Origin: Candidatus Thalassarchaeaceae archaeon
GTDB taxonomy: Archaea > Thermoplasmatota > Poseidoniia > Poseidoniales > Thalassarchaeaceae
Length of the DNA: 5,631 nucleotides
Assembly: GCA_030754395.1 (NCBI GenBank)
Contig: JASMAJ010000067.1
Coordinates: 1-5,631 of the forward strand
Reading direction: 5' to 3'
The position numbers and the translations under genes are program-made. Numbering within the stretch: the first letter of the stretch is position 1; each line of letters opens with the position of its first letter. Shown one piece after another: positions 1-5,631 of this stretch. The notes under the pieces are model-generated. The model was not told where the DNA came from. It saw only the letters and a list, made by a program, of their open reading frames with translations, and ran no database searches.

Positions 1-1
1 A

Positions 2-58
2 ATAACAATCTCTCTGTTCGTGGCAATCATCTTACTTTCTACCCCGTATGGACTTATG
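2..58 (+). other. Truncated signal peptide (hydrophobic core)
   Basis: The in-frame translation from the window edge gives ITISLFVAIILLSTPYGLM, an uncharged hydrophobic stretch followed by polar PQQYIPNEQ. This is the usual appearance of the h-region and cleavage region of a Sec signal peptide whose positively charged n-region lies just outside the window. A cleavage site near STPYG or GLM is a guess. It implies export of the following protein with its N-terminus outside the cell, which agrees with the single C-terminal membrane helix. Confidence 0.65.
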
Positions 59-3000
59 CCTCAACAATACATTCCCAATGAGCAACTGGAAGTGGCCTAT
101 AATCAAGGTCGAAGTGTTTCCAATACAATCGGTACTGCAGTATTGATTAATACTGTTCATGAAGATACATTTGTGCCTGGTCAAACACATCAATGGTTGA
201 AAGAATACTCACCTAATACTCGCTTCACTGTCAACCTCTCGATGCCGGAGAATTATTATGGGTTCTCATTGACTGTATATACGAATGAAGCATCATGTGG
301 GAGTGATAGTGGCACTTACTACTACAATGCCAGTTTGACTTGCAATCCTGCCGCAAGTGGAGGCTACATCTATCTATTGATTCAACTTCTGGATCCGCTC
401 ATTTTAGAAGATATCGACTACAGCCTTGCAACCACGCTTAATCCCATATTGGAATACCCTCCAGAGGAATATACAGATCATGACCTGCCAACCGACTCTG
501 AAAGTTATAATCCGGCAGTCATATCTGCAGGCCAGAGCATCAGTGGATTCTTTATCTCTGAATGGGATACTGACTATCTCAAGATCAACACACAAATGCC
601 CGGAATCTATCGTTTCAATCTTACTTTTTTGAATATCGGATGGGTGGGCGGCATGTCAGGACTCACAGATTGCCAACAAGGAAGCATCCCTGACAACTCT
701 TCAGTAAGTGGATACTTGACTTGGGTCAGTTGTCTAGTACTCTATACTCAAAATTATCTTTCATTCACCAACGGCGGTACGAATGACAGCGGGGGGCCAT
801 TACAATGGCAAGCAACGGCCAGTAGCGTTCAGATACTTCCGATAGAGGATACAAACAATGGTGATGCTAAGTCACCAGGAGAATTACTCAGCACTGGCGA
901 TACCATCGATGCAACGATGGGAAGTGATAGCGGAGCACATGATATCAGTGATTATTTTCGAATCAAGATAGACCATGGTAGAAATATTGCGTTGAGAGTA
1001 TGGCTTGAAGAGGGTGTAGAAATTCAATCAGAGAACAGTATCTGTCTCGAACAGGGTGAGCCTAGGGATAACGACACTCTGAACCAATTGCTCATTCTCA
1101 CGCCCAAAATTGAAACAACCATTTACTGCCTCACCGAGAATAACTATGACTGGTTGACCATCATCTTCCATAATGATAAGAAATACACTTCTGAAGACAG
1201 AGTGAACTACTCATTCACTGTAGTGGATGGTATATCGTTTGATCCTGCACACAGCATTGATGCTGATGGAGACTCAGATGCTCCATCTGATACACCAGGT
1301 ATCTTACTTTCTATCGGTGAACACAATGGAGAGTTTCTACATCGTAGTGATACCATCGACACCTACAGAACGTTGGTCCCACCCGGTAAAGGGAGAATCA
1401 TCTCAGTTTATGGCAAAAAAATCAGCCTAGATTACCCGCCTGCTACATATGGAGGTGGTGAATATTTCAGCACTGCAATAATAGAGAATCACGGAGTGGA
1501 AGAACTTGAAGAAAATATTATTCTCAGGAGAACCAATCCCCTTGTTGGTGATTATCCGAGTTTTGCCACTCAGAATAGATCTTACAAACTTTCAATCAGT
1601 GAGTTTAATCTGAGTGCCATGCCTACCCCAATCGCTCCTGAATTCCTCACCATTTCATCAACATATAACATCGAACCTTGGGGGGAAAGTGAGTTGTCTA
1701 CATGGAGATTAGCACCATCAACATCCTCTTCTTTATTTATCCCGATTCAATGGGATCCTACCGAAACCCTACAAGTATCTGCCAGCCAAGCCTCTGGCCA
1801 AGAAGTGATACTGAAAGGGATGGCAAATTGGGGTATTAACACTGATTATCGAGAAGGAACAATATTGTTGAAAAAACAGCTTGAACCAAGCAGAAACAGC
1901 GTAGAATGGAATGGACTTGCAGTTCTAGGACTCGATGGTAGCGGGCTCACGATAACCACTAGCGAAGGACAATTATCCACCCTCACAACTGATGGCGACA
2001 TATTGAATTCCATCGCCATTGGCACCCTAGGAACTAGTTCCGACGAAGGGTTCGACCTATTTGATGAATGGAAAGTAGAGATGCATAGTGGATATAAATC
2101 TGTATTGATCACCGACCTCTCTGGAATTAGAGGAAGTCTCAATTCCGGAAGTCTCAGTGAGACATTATGTTTTGACAGCACTGGAAATTCGGGCACATCC
2201 TATCCTGGCTTGCCGTATAACGAAACGGTAAGAATGAAACATCACTCAGGTGATGGTACCTATACATTACAGGTGGCAGCCAGCGCTGATGATGCTCTTT
2301 GCCCAGATGCTCAGATTTACAATGTAGGAATACATCATTCTTCTAACACTTTCAATGCAAATCCCGGAATGGAAATGTGGGTAGAGGTGAGAGGCAGTTT
2401 TGAAGGAGATGTTGCACCTCCAGTCAAACTTGAATTGCGGACTCCAGATTCCAATCTGTTGTGGACCTCACCTTCCAACGCTACCATGGATTCATTCGTT
2501 GTTGTACCAATTCCAATTGATGCTCCTCTAGGCAAACTCCATCTCTTGGCATCCTTAGATGATGTAATAGTCGATGAAGTATTCGTAGAAATAGCCAATA
2601 CCAGTCAGTCAGTATATATCGGAAATTCCGTGCTCCGACCCGGTCAGAACCCTTGGCTGATGGTTGAAGCCAGAAGTTATGGAGAAGGGCAGCCAATGGA
2701 CTGGAACTTGAGTGGCCTCAACATCTTGCAAAGAGATGCACAAGGTTTTCCCAGAATACTCTCTACTCCTTCAAACATCAGTGGTAGTGGCTCAGAAATA
2801 GTACAACTGGAATTGAATGAAGAACCACTGCCAGGGGGGGTTATTTGGATAGAAGGGGTATTGCAAAGTTCTGACACTGCCACCACTTTCAGTGACTCAT
2901 TAGAAGTCGACCCTATCGATCTATTGTTATCCTGTGCAAGACACAACAAAAGCACTGATGAAGAATGGATTAACATGCTATTATGCACGATTTCAGCACA

Positions 3001-4552
3001 TGGAGATTCGATAGGAAACTTCCAGGGATTATCGGGTAAAGTCAGCATCCTTTCTTCAATGAATCAAATGGTTTTGGAAGAGGATTTCAATACCGATGAA
3101 TATGGTAATGACCACATTAACTTTGATCTAACAGATTTCTCTTTCGGAGACTGGTATGTTGTTATTCAACCAGATGCGAAATGGCAAGAGTGGGTAGACC
3201 ATCGAGACATGTATCATTTCAGCAATGGCTATAGTTCCAACCAACTGGATGGAGATGGTCTAAACGGCGACTTCAAAATCAGCATCTCTACAGAGCGTGA
3301 TGCCTTACTTGGGGGTGATGAATTAGTAGTGTACTGGAATCTACAGGGCCAAACTGCAACTGCACTTCACTGGTGGATAAGCAATCAATACGGTAATGTA
3401 ATGAGCACCGAAATAGATGTCGGTACACAACGCTCTGGAACCTTGCGCATTGATCTTCCCGAGAACATTACAGTATCTTCGGACCATCAATTCTTCATCA
3501 GAGCTCATAGCACCCACGGAGCAACAGATACCGCTTCAGTCTACATCTTTGGACTATCATCTATTAACGAATTGGCTCTTGATATTTCTCCAGATAGACC
3601 CATTGCAGGGGAATCACTACGGGTTGATCTTTCAGTGAATAGTGATACGGAATGGCTGGATTGGGAATGGATATTGAGGGGGGGTGAATCAGGGGGTTCT
3701 ATCGTTGCACAGGGCAACGGCTGGAATCTAGATGACCATGGTTCCTTCAGTATTGCGATTCCACGTGCTGACTATCCAAACGGATTGTTATTGGCCATCA
3801 GTGCTAGTGACGAAGCACGCAACTCTTATTCTCAAAATATTATGATTAATCTCAGAAGTCTAGTAGAACTGAAAATAGAAAGCCCGGATTACGCAGTGAT
3901 AGGTAAATCCTTCAAAGTTGAATGGGCAGTTGAATCATATGCTCCATCTTCAGTTGATGATGCAAGTATCATAGAAGTATCAATCATCCAGTTAGGCACT
4001 TCCCAAGAGGTGTTGAAGCGAGAACTTCTAGCCTCGGGAAATTCTGGTTCTTTCAGTCTTACAATTGAAGACCATGTCAAGCCTGGTACTTACATCATAT
4101 ACATAATGCTCAAAACTACAGGAGGCTCAGAATATGAGTATACCACTATTCTACAGATAAAATCTCCTTCTGAACCAGTGGGAATCAACCTCCTCGGTCT
4201 CAACATTCCGCCATTAGGAGCTGGATACGATACTATTCTCACCCTACTTGTACTGGCTAACATCATAGCCGTGTGGGTTATCTTCTACCGGCAGAATAAA
4301 TCAAAAGAGGATGATGAAGGAGAAATAGAAGATGAAACAATAATCTCTGAAATGATCGAACTTGACCAAAATCTGTTGATACCTACTGAAACAATTTCCA
4401 CCCATAATGAATATCAGCACCAACTTCAAACATTTACAAACCAACCAAATGCTGGAGACCCGGCATACGAATGGCAGGAACATCCTCTAAATTCAGGAAA
4501 GTGGTGGTATCGCATTGGTCCATGGGATGAATGGACACAGAAACTCAATTGA
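2..4552 (+). CDS. Giant modular cell-surface protein, membrane-anchored at the C-terminus (5' end outside window)
   Basis: No named family is recognised across the whole length. The frame is open to the left edge. The first possible start is GTG at 20, but the codons before it (ITISLF) continue into VAIILLSTPYGLM, which reads as the hydrophobic core of a signal peptide, so the true start is probably upstream. Residues below count from that GTG. About 25-125, 155-270, 280-405 and 411-530 resemble PPC-like beta-sandwich units; the last two share PGxLLSxG at 286 and 426. About 540-1385 is beta-rich and Ig or macroglobulin-like, clearest at 773-862, 1085-1175, 1185-1283 and 1281-1385. One membrane helix (about 1405-1423) is followed by RQNKSKEDDEGE and an 87-residue cytoplasmic tail with five Trp in 1485-1505. 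Ten Cys fall in five close pairs. No catalytic motif was seen, so adhesion, a surface-layer role or binding is inferred. The stop is TGA at 4550-4552. Confidence 0.9.
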   Translation: MTISLFVAIILLSTPYGLMPQQYIPNEQLEVAYNQGRSVSNTIGTAVLINTVHEDTFVPGQTHQWLKEYSPNTRFTVNLSMPENYYGFSLTVYTNEASCGSDSGTYYYNASLTCNPAASGGYIYLLIQLLDPLILEDIDYSLATTLNPILEYPPEEYTDHDLPTDSESYNPAVISAGQSISGFFISEWDTDYLKINTQMPGIYRFNLTFLNIGWVGGMSGLTDCQQGSIPDNSSVSGYLTWVSCLVLYTQNYLSFTNGGTNDSGGPLQWQATASSVQILPIEDTNNGDAKSPGELLSTGDTIDATMGSDSGAHDISDYFRIKIDHGRNIALRVWLEEGVEIQSENSICLEQGEPRDNDTLNQLLILTPKIETTIYCLTENNYDWLTIIFHNDKKYTSEDRVNYSFTVVDGISFDPAHSIDADGDSDAPSDTPGILLSIGEHNGEFLHRSDTIDTYRTLVPPGKGRIISVYGKKISLDYPPATYGGGEYFSTAIIENHGVEELEENIILRRTNPLVGDYPSFATQNRSYKLSISEFNLSAMPTPIAPEFLTISSTYNIEPWGESELSTWRLAPSTSSSLFIPIQWDPTETLQVSASQASGQEVILKGMANWGINTDYREGTILLKKQLEPSRNSVEWNGLAVLGLDGSGLTITTSEGQLSTLTTDGDILNSIAIGTLGTSSDEGFDLFDEWKVEMHSGYKSVLITDLSGIRGSLNSGSLSETLCFDSTGNSGTSYPGLPYNETVRMKHHSGDGTYTLQVAASADDALCPDAQIYNVGIHHSSNTFNANPGMEMWVEVRGSFEGDVAPPVKLELRTPDSNLLWTSPSNATMDSFVVVPIPIDAPLGKLHLLASLDDVIVDEVFVEIANTSQSVYIGNSVLRPGQNPWLMVEARSYGEGQPMDWNLSGLNILQRDAQGFPRILSTPSNISGSGSEIVQLELNEEPLPGGVIWIEGVLQSSDTATTFSDSLEVDPIDLLLSCARHNKSTDEEWINMLLCTISAHGDSIGNFQGLSGKVSILSSMNQMVLEEDFNTDEYGNDHINFDLTDFSFGDWYVVIQPDAKWQEWVDHRDMYHFSNGYSSNQLDGDGLNGDFKISISTERDALLGGDELVVYWNLQGQTATALHWWISNQYGNVMSTEIDVGTQRSGTLRIDLPENITVSSDHQFFIRAHSTHGATDTASVYIFGLSSINELALDISPDRPIAGESLRVDLSVNSDTEWLDWEWILRGGESGGSIVAQGNGWNLDDHGSFSIAIPRADYPNGLLLAISASDEARNSYSQNIMINLRSLVELKIESPDYAVIGKSFKVEWAVESYAPSSVDDASIIEVSIIQLGTSQEVLKRELLASGNSGSFSLTIEDHVKPGTYIIYIMLKTTGGSEYEYTTILQIKSPSEPVGINLLGLNIPPLGAGYDTILTLLVLANIIAVWVIFYRQNKSKEDDEGEIEDETIISEMIELDQNLLIPTETISTHNEYQHQLQTFTNQPNAGDPAYEWQEHPLNSGKWWYRIGPWDEWTQKLN
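4232..4288 (+). other. C-terminal transmembrane anchor of the surface protein
   Basis: This segment encodes TILTLLVLANIIAVWVIFY, 19 uncharged residues ending in aromatics, directly followed by RQNKSK and then a strongly acidic stretch (EDDEGEIEDE). The positive residues on the C-terminal side fit an N-outside, C-inside orientation. The 87 residues after it would therefore be cytoplasmic. No LPXTG-type or PGF-CTERM-type sorting signal is present, so this is a plain membrane anchor. Confidence 0.85.
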
Positions 4553-4591
4553 GATACCAGTCATATGGAAAGTGCATAATTACCTCAGTGG

Positions 4592-4655
4592 TCAGTGCAA
4601 GCAAACCGTTGCGGATGCTGAATGCTTGGATGGACCCGTCTAGGTTTAGCACTGG
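4592..4655 (+). other. Predicted long hairpin just after the surface-protein gene
   Basis: CAGTGC (4593-4598) can pair with GCACTG (4649-4654), with an extra T-G wobble outside it. AAACC (4603-4607) can pair with GGTTT (4643-4647). The two helices are separated by an asymmetric internal loop (AAGC opposite A) and enclose about 35 bases. No T-run follows, so it does not look like a simple terminator. It could be part of the 3' untranslated region of the large transcript, a small structured RNA, or chance pairing. It matches no RNA family that I recognise. Confidence 0.3.
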
Positions 4656-4669
4656 AATGAGCGAAGCAA

Positions 4670-4981
4670 ATGAAATGCGGTACTAGAGGTCCGCGAAACC
4701 AGAATCAGCACACAAAGTTGGTCCATCTGGATTCTGTCCAAGAATCTAGACCCTTGTGCGTCCGTACCATGCGGAGTACAGACGGAGCCGACATCGGTTG
4801 CAAGGACAGATATACTCGGTGGCAGATGAATGAGGATATGCCATCGAGAAGGAATCAGAAGACGAATGAGTTACTGAAGGACGCAGAGGTCAGGCGTTGG
4901 TACGAGAGAAAGATACCCCGCTCATACGAAAGTGCAAGGGTCAGACTGAGCAACCTGGTTAAGTTCTGTGAAGTGACATGA
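4670..4981 (+). pseudogene. Integrase (tyrosine recombinase) N-terminal fragment
   Basis: This 103-codon ORF is recognisable only in its last half. From about residue 57 (ATG at 4838) it reads RRNQKTNELLKDAEVRRWYE, then an arginine-rich stretch ending RLSNLVKFCEVT. That resembles the N-terminal SAM-like, core-binding domain of archaeal tyrosine recombinases, which holds DNA in a clamp. The catalytic domain with its R-H-R-Y residues (full proteins usually run to about 300 residues or more) is absent: a TGA at 4979-4981 ends the frame where the domain finishes, and no continuation was found in the other frames. Residues 1-56 look like no known protein, so the original start may have been the ATG at 4826 or 4838. 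A TATA-like TATACT at 4811 lies 27 bases before the latter, which would suit a leaderless transcript but is weak evidence. It is probably a remnant of a mobile element; alternatives are a split-integrase int(N) piece or a spurious ORF. Confidence 0.5.
4726..4750 (+). repeat. Inverted repeat forming a 10-bp hairpin
   Basis: TCTGGATTCT (4726-4735) pairs with AGAATCTAGA (4741-4750) around the five-base loop GTCCA, giving ten pairs with one G-T wobble. An upstream CAGAATC (4700-4706) is also complementary to GATTCTG (4730-4736), so two mutually exclusive hairpins are possible. No T-tract follows, so a terminator is unlikely. It lies inside the unrecognised first half of the short ORF at 4670-4981, which is another reason to doubt that this half is coding. 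Confidence 0.45.
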
Positions 4982-5104
4982 ATCAGGGGCTACCGAAGCG
5001 TGGGTTTCTCACTATAGGGTATACAGAGTGTCATTACAGCCACCTTATTCCAATCGTTTTGGAAATATGGGAGGGAAGAAACGAGTCATTCAACTCATGT
5101 TGTA
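4982..5104. other. Remainder of the convergent intergenic spacer
   Basis: These 123 bases separate the stop of the integrase-like fragment from the stop of the epimerase gene. Apart from the weak terminator candidate at 5076-5098 nothing was recognised: no coding frame with a recognisable protein, no tRNA-like fold with a T-arm consensus, and no clear promoter. Together with 4553-4669 it makes up the non-coding part of the 552-base gap between the two convergent genes. Confidence 0.5.
5076..5098 (-). terminator. Possible terminator of the epimerase gene
   Basis: Read on the minus strand, seven bases beyond the epimerase TGA, ATGAGT and ACTCGT can form a six-pair stem (one G-U) around the loop TGAATG, followed at once by TTTCTTCCC. 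Archaeal termination depends mainly on pyrimidine or T-rich tracts, which this provides weakly. The stem is short, so the call is tentative. Confidence 0.3.
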
Positions 5105-5631
5105 TCATGAATCAATATGGTGGTATGACCTATACCAAGTAACGAATTGATTAATTCCATCCTCGAGTTGAGTGGTTTGAAGAGTCCCAATCATGTCTTC
5201 CAAATCTTGGAGGTCAGCATGTGTAACTTGCATATCTTCAGCAGGACGAGGCTTAAATTCAATCACCGCTTTTTTATCGAGTGATTCCTCAAGAATACTA
5301 ACCAGTTGATTTACGCTAACAGGTTTCCCACTTCCAACATTGAATGTTTGAGATGGTGCTTTTGAGGACATAATTCCGGACTCATCGAGACGGGAATGTG
5401 GAGGCTTTTCGACAATTTTGATGATGACTGCAACAATGTCATCCACATACGTGAAATCTCGCGCAACCTCCCCTTTGCCATAGACTTCGATGGGTTGACC
5501 TGTTTCAATTTTATTTGTGAAACTATATACTGCCATATCAGGCCTTCCCCAGGGGCCATACGCCGTGAAAAAGCGTAATCCAGTTGTTGGAAGTCGGTAT
5601 TGGTGGCTGTAACTGTAGGCCATCAATTCGT
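5105..5631 (-). CDS. NAD-dependent nucleotide-sugar epimerase, UDP-glucuronate 4-epimerase type (C-terminal half; N-terminus outside window)
   Basis: This is a member of the extended short-chain dehydrogenase/reductase family, which inverts C4 of a UDP-sugar in the cytoplasm using bound NAD, here most like the CapI/UDP-glucuronate to UDP-galacturonate group. The visible 174 residues begin ELMAYSYSHQYRLPTTGLRF, followed by FFTAYGPWGRPDMA, the substrate-binding signature of this group. Next come RDFTYVDDIV, FNVGSGKPVSVNQLV and a C-terminal EDGINQFVTWYRSYH. The frame has no stop at the right edge, and the residues before the first Met (N-E-L by homology) show that the TTG at 5626 and ATG at 5623 are internal. 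The Rossmann GxxGxxG motif and the catalytic Ser/Thr-Tyr-Lys lie outside; in relatives the Lys sits about four codons beyond the edge. An extra loop of about ten residues precedes FNVGSG. Exact substrate is uncertain. The product probably feeds surface glycan synthesis. It converges on the surface-protein gene and is not in its operon. Confidence 0.92.
   Translation of the reverse strand, partial: ELMAYSYSHQYRLPTTGLRFFTAYGPWGRPDMAVYSFTNKIETGQPIEVYGKGEVARDFTYVDDIVAVIIKIVEKPPHSRLDESGIMSSKAPSQTFNVGSGKPVSVNQLVSILEESLDKKAVIEFKPRPAEDMQVTHADLQDLEDMIGTLQTTQLEDGINQFVTWYRSYHHIDS

Noticed and set aside
899..1359. Exact 11-base repeat GATACCATCGA at 899-909 and 1349-1359, exactly 450 bases (150 codons) apart.
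   Set aside because: It encodes DTID in both places, but alignment of the PPC-like units by their PGxLLSxG motifs (residues 286 and 426) gives a 140-residue offset, so the two copies are not at equivalent positions and the match is likely chance.
1846..3048. Open frames on the minus strand inside the large gene (for example 1846-2196 and 2677-3048).
   Set aside because: They lie wholly within a strongly supported gene on the other strand and their translations show no recognisable domain.
2..4285. About sixteen extracellular N-x-S/T sequons in the surface protein as a sign of heavy N-glycosylation.
   Set aside because: The number is close to what chance would give for a protein this rich in Asn, Ser and Thr, so it does not show enrichment; glycosylation remains possible but unsupported.
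4553..4830. Search for a tRNA, SRP RNA or RNase P RNA in the GC-raised spacer.
   Set aside because: No T-arm consensus (GGTTCGA), no cloverleaf, no SRP helix 8 motif and no RNase P conserved segments were found; short rRNA-like phrases such as GCGGATGC are too brief to mean anything.
4976..5030. Possible frameshift continuing the integrase after the TGA: the next frame reads NQGLPKRGFL.
   Set aside because: The first few residues look faintly suitable, but the following ones (TIGYTECHYSHL) show no recombinase pattern and no catalytic motif, so a single frameshift does not restore the protein.
5396..5578. Plus-strand open frame opposite the epimerase gene.
   Set aside because: It is the antisense shadow of the conserved RDFTYVDD and GPWGRPD region and resembles no protein.

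Overview
The window looks like a fragment of an uncultured archaeal genome, most plausibly a marine Thermoplasmata-like archaeon (Marine Group II/III, Poseidoniales and relatives). This is inferred from three things. First, the giant secreted protein has an N-outside, C-inside topology with one C-terminal membrane helix and a cytoplasmic tail, which suits a cell whose only membrane is the cytoplasmic one. Second, its modular beta-sandwich style is common in surface proteins of that group. Third, a short downstream ORF resembles the N-terminal domain of integrases that I associate with marine archaea. No rRNA, tRNA or other decisive marker is present, so the taxonomic call is tentative.

Layout. 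Positions 1-4552 (+) hold one very large gene, open at the left edge, for a cell-surface protein of more than 1,510 residues. It shows the end of a signal peptide, about four N-terminal pre-peptidase C-terminal-like (PPC-like) beta-sandwich units, a long run of Ig/macroglobulin-like modules, one membrane helix and a cytoplasmic tail ending in a tryptophan-rich motif. Positions 4553-5104 form a 552-base spacer between convergent genes. It contains two predicted hairpins and a short ORF (4670-4981) whose last 47 or so residues look like the N-terminal DNA-binding domain of a tyrosine recombinase, cut off by a stop. Positions 5105-5631 (-) hold the C-terminal half of a UDP-glucuronate 4-epimerase-type nucleotide-sugar epimerase, open at the right edge.

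How the parts relate. The surface protein and the sugar-nucleotide epimerase would both serve the cell envelope: the protein carries about sixteen extracellular N-glycosylation sequons, and the epimerase would make sugar precursors for glycans. They are convergent and so not in one operon; a functional link is only suggested. The integrase remnant and the locally raised GC content (about 50% by hand count over 4621-4980, against 42% in a sampled 60-base line of the large gene) suggest that the gap between the two gene ends once received a mobile element. The parts most worth following up are the integrase fragment, which may be a decayed gene or an SSV-type split integrase, the mutually exclusive hairpins beside it, and the unusual architecture and W-rich tail of the surface protein.
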